From a virus, in IMG/VR virus record IMGVR_UViG_3300024520_000197, positions 1 through 39,512 of that record: a stretch of 39,512 nt of DNA; one strand, given 5' to 3'. The notes below the pieces were generated by a model that saw only the letters and a list, made by a program, of their open reading frames with translations, did no database searches and was not told where the DNA came from. Made by a program: the position numbers and the translations under genes. Shown here one piece after another: positions 1-7,352 of the stretch; within the stretch, counting starts at the first letter, position 1, and each line of letters begins with the position of its first letter.

Positions 1-165
1 TTCCCCAAGCGGCTAAGGCAGATCATGGACATCGTCGCTGAGGACCAGGGGTGCGCGACCGCATCCGAGTACCTGCGCCGCCTGGCGCGAGAGGATGCGC
101 TCGCCCGTGGGTTCAATCTCAACGAGAAGCACCCCCTGGAACGCAAGAGGGGGTCCCTGCGTTGA
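1..165 (+). CDS. Ribbon-helix-helix-like protein, C-terminal part (5' end outside window)
   Basis: Open from the first base in frame 1 to TGA at 163-165, giving 54 residues with no start inside the window. The segment LRQIMDIVAEDQGCATASEY followed by LRRLARED looks like the second and third elements of a CopG/Arc-type ribbon-helix-helix DNA-binding protein: helix, Gly-containing turn, SEYLRRL helix. These proteins usually act as dimeric repressors. The stop codon overlaps the TTG start of the exonuclease gene (TTGA), so the two are probably co-transcribed and translationally coupled. A second protein of the same general type is encoded at 33220-33426. The DNA-binding beta strand is not in view, so the assignment rests on the helical half alone. 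Confidence 0.6.
   Translation, partial: FPKRLRQIMDIVAEDQGCATASEYLRRLAREDALARGFNLNEKHPLERKRGSLR
146..153 (+). promoter_or_regulatory. Shine-Dalgarno that decides a TTG start
   Basis: AGAGGGGG lies 8 bases upstream of TTG at 162. No comparable purine tract is correctly spaced for the ATG at 189 or for the earlier ATG at 51. The TTG start also restores the N-terminal SASSV segment that normally precedes the first cysteine in this nuclease family. Confidence 0.6.
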
Positions 166-980
166 GACACTCAGCATCGTCCGTGGACATGGCGTCCATG
201 TGTGGAGAGGCTTTCCGCCGACGCTACATCGAGCGTGACCGTAGGTCCGACCACCGGGTCCCAAACACGATCGGCAAGGCGGTCCACCTGGAGGCTCAGG
301 TTGACCTCGAGTTCAAGATCGAGACTGGCGAGCTGATCGAAGACGAGGCCGTCGAGGACATCGCCGCCGACTCGTTCGAGTCGATGTGGGACGACCTCGA
401 GCCCGACCTCGACGAGAGCGAGAAGGCTCGCGGTCGAGACACCGTCCGAGGCGAGGCGAAGGATCTGACCGTCACGATGGCGAAGATGCACCACAACCTC
501 GTTGCTCCGGGGCTCAACCCAACCCATGTCGAGCGCAAGCTCGAGTTGCGGCGTCCGGATCTGAAGTGGCCGACCATCGGCTACGTGGACGTGCAGGAGC
601 CCAACAAGATCCGAGACCTCAAGATCCCCGCGAGGACACCCAAGGCGGAAGACCTCGACCAGTCCACTCAGGCTGCGCTGTACCCCGCTCTAGCCGAGGC
701 TATGGACGGCGTGCGCCCCGAGGTCTTTGCGATTGACGCCCTGGTCAAGTTGAAGACGCCCAAGCGCGTCACGATCGAGACTGCGGTTCTCGATAGCGAA
801 CACGTCTTCGAGCGCATCAAGCGGATCGAAGACATGGTGGACGCAGGTACGTTCCTGCCCGCCGATCCGAGGTCGTGGAAGTGCTCCGAAAAGTGGTGCG
901 AATTCTTCGATGACTGCCCCTGGGGACGCGCCCGTCGTGTCTCCTTCTCCGTGATAACCAACTCCCCCGAGAAACCCTGA
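162..980 (+). CDS. PD-(D/E)XK exonuclease, Cas4/AddB-like with probable 4Fe-4S cluster
   Basis: Predicted 272-residue nuclease of the RecB/Cas4 superfamily, probably the 5'-3' exonuclease that makes single-stranded ends for the RecT partner encoded next. Visible motifs, numbered from TTG 162: a motif-I-like H42 in GKAVH, D143 in GYVDV, D152-L-K154 as the D/E-x-K element, and Q170-x3-Y174 as the QxxxY motif that follows it in this superfamily. C14 near the N terminus and C241, C246 and C252 at the C terminus match the 1+3 cysteine layout that binds a 4Fe-4S cluster in Cas4 and AddB. The open frame extends back to ATG 51, but residues upstream of 162 overlap the preceding gene and look non-coding. 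TGA at 978-980 overlaps the ATG of the next gene. Confidence 0.85.
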   Translation: MRHSASSVDMASMCGEAFRRRYIERDRRSDHRVPNTIGKAVHLEAQVDLEFKIETGELIEDEAVEDIAADSFESMWDDLEPDLDESEKARGRDTVRGEAKDLTVTMAKMHHNLVAPGLNPTHVERKLELRRPDLKWPTIGYVDVQEPNKIRDLKIPARTPKAEDLDQSTQAALYPALAEAMDGVRPEVFAIDALVKLKTPKRVTIETAVLDSEHVFERIKRIEDMVDAGTFLPADPRSWKCSEKWCEFFDDCPWGRARRVSFSVITNSPEKP

Positions 981-2056
981 TGTCTAACGAAATCACCACA
1001 ACGCAGAAGGCTGACGGCAACGTAGTCTTACAGATGGCTGCCGCCTACGGCTTCAGCGAGTCTGAGTATGCCGAGACCCTGATCCAGACGATCTTCCCTC
1101 AACGCAAGGCGACGAAGCAGGAGGTCTGGGCAATCTGCATCGTCGCCAACGAATACAAACTGAACCCGCTGACTCGGGAGATCTATGCGTTCCCCGGCAA
1201 GCAGGGGATCATTCCGATCATCAGCGCCGATGGCTGGTACACGATCATGCAGAGGCACCCCGAGTTCGACGGGTTCAAGCATGAGTTCATCGACGACGAC
1301 AAGGGGAACGTGGTCGCGTGCCGCTGCATCATCTACACGAAGAACCGATCACACCCGATCGAGGTCATCGAGTACGTCTCCGAGAACAAGCGCCCAACGG
1401 ACCCGTGGAACAAGCAGCCGCGACGGATGATCCGTCACCGCGCGACGATCCAGGCAGTCCGCATGGGCTTCGGTATCTCCGCGATGGACCCCGAGGACGC
1501 CGAGCGCATCCCCGATTACGAATCCGCCGACTCGCCCGTGCAGCGCGGGAGGGACGCCGAGGCATCGGCGCTCGAGAAGGCTCGAGAGAGAGCGCGCGGC
1601 AAGATCGAACCGAAGGTGGAGGCGAAGGTCGTGGACATCACACCCGAGGTCGAGCCCGAGCCTGTTGAGCCCGAGCCCGTCGAGCCCGAGGTCGTGGTCG
1701 AGCCGAAGCCTGAGCCGAAGCCTGTGGCACCGGAGCCGAAGAAAGCAGCAGCGCCGGCCAAGAAGGCCCGCAAGGCGAAGGCTGTGAAGGCGCAGAAGGA
1801 CGAGTTCTTGACGTACCTCGACGACCCTGCGGTTGACGACAGCCTCATCTCTCCCAACCTGCCCCCGGAGGGTGAGTTCTACGACGAAGCCTTCGCGACC
1901 ATGTGGAAGGACGACGCCGAGAAACTCCTGGTGCAACTCCGAGCTGGCGCGTTCCGCATTCCGGTGACCGAGACCGCAGAGGCCGCACCGCCAGAGCCCG
2001 AAGAGGGGAGCGCACCCAGCGCCGCACCCGCTGAGAGCGTCGAGTTCGACCTCTAG
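980..2056 (+). CDS. bet: RecT/Bet-family single-strand annealing protein
   Basis: A 358-residue protein. Residues about 10-180 show the Bet/RecT signature: NPLTREIYAFPGKQG, a SADGW segment, IIYTKNR, and RMIRHRATIQAVRMGFG followed by an acidic DPEDAER stretch. The family anneals complementary single strands during phage recombination and replication, normally with an exonuclease, which is the gene immediately upstream (TGATG overlap). The C-terminal half is unusual. Residues about 217-255 are a low-complexity Glu-Pro tract built from EPEPVEPEPVEPE-like units, followed by a Lys/Ala-rich stretch (about 255-273) and an acidic end (EFDL). Acidic tails on recombination proteins often contact SSB or other partners; that role here is inference. 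No separate SSB gene is visible. Confidence 0.9.
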   Translation: MSNEITTTQKADGNVVLQMAAAYGFSESEYAETLIQTIFPQRKATKQEVWAICIVANEYKLNPLTREIYAFPGKQGIIPIISADGWYTIMQRHPEFDGFKHEFIDDDKGNVVACRCIIYTKNRSHPIEVIEYVSENKRPTDPWNKQPRRMIRHRATIQAVRMGFGISAMDPEDAERIPDYESADSPVQRGRDAEASALEKARERARGKIEPKVEAKVVDITPEVEPEPVEPEPVEPEVVVEPKPEPKPVAPEPKKAAAPAKKARKAKAVKAQKDEFLTYLDDPAVDDSLISPNLPPEGEFYDEAFATMWKDDAEKLLVQLRAGAFRIPVTETAEAAPPEPEEGSAPSAAPAESVEFDL

Positions 2057-2075
2057 GTCGTCTCTTTCGGGCTCT

Positions 2076-2109
2076 GCGGCCCCTCTCCTTGACACAGGAG
2101 GGGGGCCGC
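2076..2109 (+). terminator. 14-bp GC-rich hairpin after recT (possible terminator)
   Basis: GCGGCCCCTCTCCT (2076-2089) pairs with AGGAGGGGGGCCGC (2096-2109) over 14 bp with one G-T wobble and a 6-base loop (TGACAC). It starts 20 bases after the recT stop. The following bases are TCCTATATG, not a U tract, so it is not a textbook intrinsic terminator. It could stabilise the transcript end, attenuate, or act through the overlapping promoter-like sequence. Confidence 0.5.
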
Positions 2110-2118
2110 TCCTATATG
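2089..2118 (+). promoter_or_regulatory. Sigma70-like promoter candidate ahead of the fibre block
   Basis: TTGACA at 2089-2094 matches the -35 consensus 6/6, and TATATG at 2113-2118 matches the -10 consensus 4/6 with an 18-bp spacer. It points at the 2174 gene and would separate host-contact genes from the recombination genes. The -35 box sits in the loop of the 2076-2109 hairpin and the right hairpin arm fills the spacer, so promoter and hairpin cannot be treated as independent. Confidence 0.45.
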
Positions 2119-2173
2119 TGGAGGTCTAGCGCGGTCGTATCGTCGCTTCTTACAACCACGGAAGCTGATAATC

Positions 2174-2620
2174 ATGGCGAACTTTGCCTTCACCAACGCC
2201 AAGCGCGCGATCCTCGCAGGAGAGATCAACCTGGCGACCGACGACATCCGCGTCCTGATCGTAATGACGAACACGACGGCGGACACGGATGACGGAACAG
2301 GGATGGATGCCGCGCTCCTCTCTGCCATCACCCTGGACGAGGCCGACGGTTCCGGCTATGTGCGTGAGCTCCTGGGCTCTGGCGCTGCCGTCACCGCCGA
2401 CAACACGAACAACCGTGGCGAGTTCGATGCCTCGGACATCACGTTCGACAGCCTCATCCAAGGCACGCGGCAGTTCCAGGCGATCATCGTCTACAAGCAT
2501 GTCGGCGCGGACTCGGCGAACATCCCGATCGCGTACATCGACGACGGCTTCCCGCTCTGGGGCAACGGCGCGGACCTGACCGTCTCCTGGAACGCCGAAG
2601 GCATCCTCCAGGCGACGTGA
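2174..2620 (+). CDS. Small phage protein of unknown function, probable virion component
   Basis: A 148-residue protein with no signal peptide or membrane segment. The pattern TNAKRAILAGEINLATDDIR near the start, a central NNRGEFDASDITFDSL segment, QFQAIIVYKHVG and a C-terminal WNAEGILQAT make it look like a recurrent phage protein that I recall as usually annotated hypothetical and often found beside tail-fibre genes. The alternating hydrophobic pattern suggests an all-beta fold. It follows a 117-base gap containing the hairpin and promoter candidate and precedes the large fibre gene by 4 bases, so it is probably made together with that fibre. A GGAAG purine run about 9 bases upstream could serve as ribosome binding site. 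A role as fibre base, decoration or chaperone is inference. Confidence 0.75.
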   Translation: MANFAFTNAKRAILAGEINLATDDIRVLIVMTNTTADTDDGTGMDAALLSAITLDEADGSGYVRELLGSGAAVTADNTNNRGEFDASDITFDSLIQGTRQFQAIIVYKHVGADSANIPIAYIDDGFPLWGNGADLTVSWNAEGILQAT

Positions 2621-2624
2621 TCCC

Positions 2625-5051
2625 GTGCCGTTTGAAGTATGGCGCACCACGCTTGACGGCGCTACGTCGTCGGGCGATCAGGACTACACAGAGAGCGGTC
2701 GTCCGACGCCGCTCTGTGCGCTGTATCTGACGGACTACAACTCGGGGACGCTCGGGACGACCGTCAATAACGGCGGCTTCTGTGTCGGGTTCTCTGACGG
2801 CGCTTCTAACTATGTAAGCGCGGTATCTGACTGGAACAACAAAACCACGGTCAACAGTTGGCGTAGGTACGCGACGAACGAGTGCGTCATGCGCCTCGCT
2901 CCCGCAGCCGGCAACGTGCGCGCCGAGGGAACCGCCACGATGATTTCGGGCGGCTCCCGCGTGAACTGGGGCAACCCGGAGGCCGGGAACAAGAAGGTGA
3001 CCGCGATCCACTTCTCTTCGGATCACGCGGACGCGGCCTCGAAAGTCGGTGGCTTGCTGATGTCCGCAAGCGACGCGGGAGAGGCGAGCGTGAGCATTGG
3101 GTTCCAGCCCGACTTCGTGATTTTAGCGACAAGTTGGCTTCCTATCGACGACCTCGACACCACGAAGAGCGACGGCAGCATCGCGGTCGGGTTTGCCGAG
3201 CGAGATGGAGGCTCTGAATCTGGGTCCGCTTGGTTCAACGAGAGTGGACTCTCTACATCTGCGCCGCTGGCATGGAGCACTAACACCTCAACGCTTGCCG
3301 ATGCCGAGACGGGCATCGAGGCTAACGTCACGATCGACTCGGACGGGTTCACCGTCACCACGACCCTACCGTCAGGAGCCACAGGCGTAGCGTTCGGCGT
3401 TGGGTACATAGCGGTCAGCCTCGGCGGACAACTCTACTCAGATGCCAACGTCACCCGCGTCAAGACCGATGACGGAACCCAGACCACAACAGTCGGGTTC
3501 GATCCTGACTGCGCCCTGATCGGTCAATGCTACCCAGACAACGTCAACTCTCAGAGGTCGGGCGCATCGGCGCAGGCATTCGGACTCGGTTGGTTTAGCG
3601 AGACAGACGAGATCGCGCACTCCTGCTTCGCCCAGGACAATGTCGGCACGACCATTGCGCGTAGCCTTGCTTCCGCGCAAGCGTTCGGTGCGCCAGCCAC
3701 CACAGGAACCACGCAGGAACTCGGAACGGTGGACTCGTTCACCTCGACTGCGGTTGTCATCGACTACACATCGACGCCGATCGCGGCTGACGGATTCCCG
3801 GCGTACCTCGCGCTCGGGCAGCGGCACCTAATCAAGCCGACCTCCGTAGCTACGACCATAGAAGTCCCTGCGGTCGCCCTGCTCCTCGGCGGGATTCAAG
3901 TGTCGCCCGAGCCCGTCAGTATTCAGGTCACGAACACGACGACTGCCGTTTCGTTCGGAGCAGCCACGGTGTCGCCAGACCCTGTCGCTGTTCCGCTGGT
4001 GGCCCCCTCTGCCAGCAACAGCTCGAGCCTCGTTACGCTCGCGCCGGACGCCGTGAAGGTCCCGATCAACGCGCCCGCTGCCTCTATCGCACCAGGCACC
4101 ACCGCAGTCGCCCCCAGTCCGGTTGCAGTCCCGCTGGTAGTCCCCACTGCTTCCGTTTCGATGGCGGCGCTGACGCTGGCCCCGGACCCCCTGACCGTCC
4201 CCATGGTGGCCCCCACGGCCTCTCTCGGGTCCGGGCTCACGATCAGCCCCTCGGCGGTGCCGATAGCTATCAGCGCCCCGTCGGCGACGATTAGCTTTGG
4301 AGCCCTGACGTTATCGCCGGACGCGGTATCCATCCAGCTCACGGCAGCGGCGGCAGCGGCGGTCCTGGGCGCTGTGGCGGTCTCTCCGGACGCGGTCGCC
4401 ATCCTCATGGTGGTCCCGAACGCCGCCGTGGGTGCCGGACAGCAGGTCGCAGCCGGCGCGACGGCGATCCCCATCCTCGTCCCGGCGATCTCGCTGGCCT
4501 TCGGCTCGGTCACTCTGACGCCGGACGCTGTAGCGATCCCCCTGAACGTCCCGGCAGCATCCGTCGGCTCGATCACGGTCATTCAGCCGAGCCCCGTCCC
4601 GATCTCCCTGTCGGCTCCGGAGGCGATCCTGAGCCTTGGGGCGACGACGGTCAGCCCGACCCCGGTCCAGATCCCGATCAGCGCCGTGACCCCTGCGCTC
4701 ACGGCTGCGGGCATCAGCCTCGCCCCCGACGCTGTGGCTGTTGCCATCGGCGTTCCCGGCGTCGCGATCTCGAACGGGTCAACGCTCGCGCCAAGCGCCC
4801 TGTCGATCCCGATCATTGTTCCCTCGGTTGGAATAGTCCTGGGTGGTACGGTGATCTCGCCGAGTCCGCTCGCGATCCCCATCGGGGTTCCGTTCCACAC
4901 GATGGTAACGGTCGCGCTGACCGCGAACGTGCTCGACGGCGGGGTCATCTACATCATGCGCTCGATCGACCTCGAGGCGCACGTGCGAGAGACCGCAGGA
5001 CAGGACTCCCACATTCTCCAGACACCCACCCAGGAACTGCATCTGCCATGA
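2625..5051 (+). CDS. Large repeat-containing fibre protein
   Basis: An 808-residue protein read from GTG 2625, without a good Shine-Dalgarno, 4 bases after the previous stop. Residues 1 to about 400 are Ser/Thr/Gly/Asp-rich with alternating hydrophobics and aromatic-Gly turns, as in beta-sandwich fibre heads. Residues 404-745 are 15 tandem repeats of 22-24 residues, with consensus close to sPDAVaIPLxVPaAsxsxG plus a short hydrophobic strand, and a partial sixteenth follows. The C-terminal 50 residues leave the repeat and become charged. There is no lysine/arginine patch, signal peptide or enzyme motif. Position between a small phage protein and a BppU-like protein, plus the shaft-like repeat, argue for an elongated tail or head fibre. 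The last codons overlap the next ATG (ATGA). Confidence 0.75.
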   Translation: MPFEVWRTTLDGATSSGDQDYTESGRPTPLCALYLTDYNSGTLGTTVNNGGFCVGFSDGASNYVSAVSDWNNKTTVNSWRRYATNECVMRLAPAAGNVRAEGTATMISGGSRVNWGNPEAGNKKVTAIHFSSDHADAASKVGGLLMSASDAGEASVSIGFQPDFVILATSWLPIDDLDTTKSDGSIAVGFAERDGGSESGSAWFNESGLSTSAPLAWSTNTSTLADAETGIEANVTIDSDGFTVTTTLPSGATGVAFGVGYIAVSLGGQLYSDANVTRVKTDDGTQTTTVGFDPDCALIGQCYPDNVNSQRSGASAQAFGLGWFSETDEIAHSCFAQDNVGTTIARSLASAQAFGAPATTGTTQELGTVDSFTSTAVVIDYTSTPIAADGFPAYLALGQRHLIKPTSVATTIEVPAVALLLGGIQVSPEPVSIQVTNTTTAVSFGAATVSPDPVAVPLVAPSASNSSSLVTLAPDAVKVPINAPAASIAPGTTAVAPSPVAVPLVVPTASVSMAALTLAPDPLTVPMVAPTASLGSGLTISPSAVPIAISAPSATISFGALTLSPDAVSIQLTAAAAAAVLGAVAVSPDAVAILMVVPNAAVGAGQQVAAGATAIPILVPAISLAFGSVTLTPDAVAIPLNVPAASVGSITVIQPSPVPISLSAPEAILSLGATTVSPTPVQIPISAVTPALTAAGISLAPDAVAVAIGVPGVAISNGSTLAPSALSIPIIVPSVGIVLGGTVISPSPLAIPIGVPFHTMVTVALTANVLDGGVIYIMRSIDLEAHVRETAGQDSHILQTPTQELHLP
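3834..4859 (+). repeat. 15 tandem protein repeats of 22-24 residues
   Basis: The stretch encodes 342 residues that divide into 15 units of 22-24 residues, each starting with a PDAV/PSPV/PDPV-type turn, then a VxIPL-type strand, a V/A-P-x-A step and a G-x-T-L strand. DNA copies are diverged (for example GCCGGACGCC, GCCAGACCCT, GCCGAGCCCC at unit starts), so the array is old or selected at protein level rather than a recent DNA expansion. A partial sixteenth unit begins at 4860. Confidence 0.85.
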
Positions 5052-5365
5052 GCGACTCCCGCAAACACATCCGGGCTGGCGACACGCCGTTGCTGACGTA
5101 CACGATCAAGGACGGAGACGACGAGGTGGACATCTCTGGGAACTCCTCCCTTGAGCTCAGGTTGACCGCGCCCTCTGGCGGAACGTCAGCAACGGTCACG
5201 CCGGTCATTCCATCTGGAGAGACCGCCGTGCTCCAGTACCAATCGGTTGCCGGGACGTTCGACGCGCTCGGCGACTGGATCATCGCAGCTCGCATCTCCT
5301 GGGCGGGAGGTCGCGTGCACCAGACGACGGTCCACCATCTCCACGTCGATGTGACCCAGTTCTAA
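5048..5365 (+). CDS. BppU-like Ig-fold baseplate or fibre-adaptor protein
   Basis: A 105-residue protein with the pattern of the N-terminal domain of BppU-type upper baseplate proteins: an early IRAGDTPLLTYTIKDGDDEV strand pair, then SLELRLTAPSGG, a G-T-F-D-x-L-G-D-W-x-I strand and a terminal HLHVDVTQF. Such domains are small immunoglobulin-like sandwiches that dock receptor-binding proteins. The ATG overlaps the stop of the fibre gene (ATGA), and the stop TAA at 5363-5365 overlaps the next ATG, so it is translated as part of the fibre block. The family call is from pattern memory, not a search. Confidence 0.6.
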   Translation: MSDSRKHIRAGDTPLLTYTIKDGDDEVDISGNSSLELRLTAPSGGTSATVTPVIPSGETAVLQYQSVAGTFDALGDWIIAARISWAGGRVHQTTVHHLHVDVTQF

Positions 5366-5583
5366 TGGAACAACCCCGCTGCCCGTGCTGCGAACAGGTC
5401 GTCACCCTTGCGTTCGCCGAGAGCCTTCGCCGCTTGACTGCCGACCGTGAGCGTGAGCTCTTCAAGCAGATGTCCGGACCTCTCCCGCCGCCATACCGAG
5501 GGACCATTGGTTTCCACGAAGAAGAAGACCCGGAAACGGGCCGCAAGCGCATCTACGCCTCGCGCCAAGAGCCCGAAGCGTGA
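5365..5583 (+). CDS. Small CPCC-containing protein of unknown function
   Basis: A 72-residue protein beginning MEQPRCPCCEQVV and continuing with charged helix LRRLTADRERELFKQMSG, a proline turn and a charged tail. Three cysteines within four residues suggest a half zinc-binding knuckle that could be completed in a dimer or by a partner. The start overlaps the previous stop (TAATG). The 3' part overlaps the nuclease gene in another frame by 77 bases if that gene begins at TTG 5507. I do not recognise a family and assign no function. Confidence 0.6.
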   Translation: MEQPRCPCCEQVVTLAFAESLRRLTADRERELFKQMSGPLPPPYRGTIGFHEEEDPETGRKRIYASRQEPEA

Positions 5584-6016
5584 TTCAAAACTGGAAGAGC
5601 ACTTCGCTCTCCAGGTTCAGGCCCGCGACATTCCGACGCCCGTGAGGGAGTTTGTGTTCGCGCCTCCGCGCCGCTTCCGTTTCGACTTCGCCTGGCCCGA
5701 GTACCAGATCGCTGTAGAAATCGACGGGGGCGTGTGGGTGGCCGGACGGCACTCTAGGGGTCCTGGGTACGTTTCCGACGCCCACAAGATCAACCTGGCG
5801 ATCATTGAAGGCTGGAACGTACTGCGCGGCGAGGGGAACATGATCAAGAAGTGCACTCTGATCGACGACCTCCAGGAGCTATTTGATGCAGTACGACGAA
5901 GTGGTCCGACGCGCGCAGGCCGCGCACGAAATCCTCAGCCCGGTGGCTGCCCTCCCCCCTACACCCCCGACCGACCCTCCGTCGGAGCCTCCCGAAAGAG
6001 AAGACCCGGTCGTTGA
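5507..6016 (+). CDS. DUF559/VSR-like PD-(D/E)XK endonuclease
   Basis: Predicted 169 residues from TTG 5507, preceded by GAGG at 5498-5501. The frame is open from ATG 5447, but that stretch lies wholly inside the CPCC gene and reads as low-complexity shadow sequence. After a basic Lys/Arg N terminus, the core contains RFRFDFAWP (D60), AVEIDGG (E71, D73), a conserved Lys region near K94 and a closing EGWNVLR strand. This matches small very-short-patch-repair or DUF559-type nucleases with a PD-(D/E)XK fold. The recognisable domain ends about residue 130. The remaining Pro/Arg-rich tail lies in a 131-base overlap with the tailspike gene. It could be a stand-alone homing-type nuclease, a repair nuclease or a resolvase-like enzyme. 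Confidence 0.65.
   Translation: MVSTKKKTRKRAASASTPRAKSPKRDSKLEEHFALQVQARDIPTPVREFVFAPPRRFRFDFAWPEYQIAVEIDGGVWVAGRHSRGPGYVSDAHKINLAIIEGWNVLRGEGNMIKKCTLIDDLQELFDAVRRSGPTRAGRARNPQPGGCPPPYTPDRPSVGASRKRRPGR
5874..5878 (+). promoter_or_regulatory. Shine-Dalgarno selecting ATG 5886
   Basis: AGGAG lies 7 bases upstream of ATG 5886, supporting ATG 5886 over the in-frame TTG at 5883. The site lies inside the nuclease coding sequence, so the tailspike is initiated internally while the upstream frame is still being read. Confidence 0.65.
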
Positions 6017-7277
6017 AGATCCGAACCCCACGGAGCCGATCGACGAGAGACCGCCTCCAGGTGAGCGCGAACACGGCGACAACGTAGAGATCCCGCCGCG
6101 ACCTCCGATGCCGAATATACGCGCGCCAACAGATGTTGGGTGGCGCTTCGATGGAGACAAGATCGTCCGTGTCCACGACGGTCTCACCATCACGGGGGCC
6201 GACCTGATCCCGAAGGCGTTCAAGGAACACACTCACGGTCGCCCGTTCGTCGTCGGCTTAGACGCGCACTACCCGTGGCCGCTGAAGATCAGCCACTCGA
6301 AGTCCAGCGACCAAGACCCGAACCTCGTCGGGCACCGCCTGTCGAATGGAACGTACGCGCCGATCCACATGACGATCGTGGGTGGCGGCAAGCGCATTGG
6401 CCGCGTCGAGCTCAACGAGTCGTACGGGCAGATAGACAAGGTCGCGCTGCATGACGTGAAGATCCGTGGCCCTCAATGGAACGACGGGCGCTGCGTCAAC
6501 CAGTTCGGTGACATCTCCGGGCGCTTGATCCTCGACGACTTCGAGCTGCTCCAGGACCCCGGCGTGACGCGGCTCCAGCACGGGATCTACCTGGGCTACC
6601 ACGTGCCTTTCCTTTTCGTCCGTGGCCGCAAGCACAACCTCGACCCGACGAACGGCAACACGTACACGCGCTTCTACCACCACTTCGATTACGACATGAG
6701 CCTCGGGGAGACGTGGTTCATCAACAACGATCTCGCAGGCGGCGGTCGCACAGGTCGCCAGTATCGCCCGCAGCAGATTCCCCACGGAGGCGGGCAGGTC
6801 AGCCAGCGCCCGTCCGGCTTCTGCGTCTGGGAAGCCAACCACTGCACGGAGGGCGGACAAGACTCCCAGTGGGCGCAAGGCGGCTCGAGGATGACATCGT
6901 GGGCGTCTCCGGACTACCCCGTCTGGTTCATCGACAACGAGATCACCGACGACAAGTACGGGTGCTGCGCTGTGAGCCATCAGGGGTCCGACAACGGGAA
7001 CTTCGTGAACCGTGGTGGGTGGACGCACTCGTACGTCTACTTCACGGGTAACACGTTCCACAATCCGAACGGCGACCGAGCTGCTCTGGCAATCGCGTCT
7101 GCGTCGGTCGCGATGGTGGACGAATCAAACCGCATCCTGCCGCCCACCGGCTACGCGCAGATCGCGCTCGACGGGACATGGGAGAGTCAGCGCGGCGCGA
7201 AGCCCGTCGGAAGGCTGTTCTCCGACCCTTCGTTTAGCATCTCGAAGGGCGGCGTCATGCTGCCTGCTTCGGCCTAG
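5886..7277 (+). CDS. Beta-helix tailspike-like protein
   Basis: A 463-residue protein. Residues 1 to about 25 form a helix that could be a virion-attachment segment, and about 25-75 are a Pro/Glu linker (PPTPPTDPPSEPPERE and following). From about residue 80 the sequence has the short strand-turn periodicity, Asn/Gly/Asp turns and aromatic ladder positions of right-handed parallel beta-helix proteins such as pectate-lyase-fold tailspikes, for example VALHDVKIRG, GRLILDDFELLQD, ETWFINNDLAGG, PVWFIDNEITDD and YVYFTGNTFHNPNGD. Many such spikes cleave or bind surface polysaccharide, but I see no catalytic residues I can name. It is the last plus-strand gene of the fibre block and converges on the minus-strand operon. 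Confidence 0.75.
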   Translation: MQYDEVVRRAQAAHEILSPVAALPPTPPTDPPSEPPEREDPVVEDPNPTEPIDERPPPGEREHGDNVEIPPRPPMPNIRAPTDVGWRFDGDKIVRVHDGLTITGADLIPKAFKEHTHGRPFVVGLDAHYPWPLKISHSKSSDQDPNLVGHRLSNGTYAPIHMTIVGGGKRIGRVELNESYGQIDKVALHDVKIRGPQWNDGRCVNQFGDISGRLILDDFELLQDPGVTRLQHGIYLGYHVPFLFVRGRKHNLDPTNGNTYTRFYHHFDYDMSLGETWFINNDLAGGGRTGRQYRPQQIPHGGGQVSQRPSGFCVWEANHCTEGGQDSQWAQGGSRMTSWASPDYPVWFIDNEITDDKYGCCAVSHQGSDNGNFVNRGGWTHSYVYFTGNTFHNPNGDRAALAIASASVAMVDESNRILPPTGYAQIALDGTWESQRGAKPVGRLFSDPSFSISKGGVMLPASA

Positions 7278-7286
7278 ATAGAGTCA

Positions 7287-7345
7287 CGCCCCTGGCCCTG
7301 GAGGGCGACCACCCCCGAGAGTGGCCGTTCAGGAATCCAGGGGCG
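7287..7345. terminator. Structured gap between convergent operons
   Basis: The 75-base gap holds the inverted repeat CGCCCCTGG (7287-7295) and CCAGGGGCG (7337-7345), 9 bp, closing a 41-base interior that contains a smaller CCAC/GTGG pair (7309-7312 with 7321-7324). Being self-complementary it would fold in transcripts from either side, which is what a bidirectional transcription-end element needs. There is no T tract on either side, so Rho-independent termination is not assured. Confidence 0.45.
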
Positions 7346-7352
7346 CGACGTA

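Noticed and set aside
1349-2095. 248-codon minus-strand open frame over recT
   Set aside because: Exact antisense of the recT Glu-Pro/Lys tract in GC-rich DNA; Arg/Leu-rich composition without motif, and recT has strong family signatures.
3923-4582. 219-codon minus-strand open frame over the fibre repeat
   Set aside because: Its Thr/Ala/Gly-rich periodicity mirrors the sense repeat; no ribosome binding site and it runs against the fibre gene.
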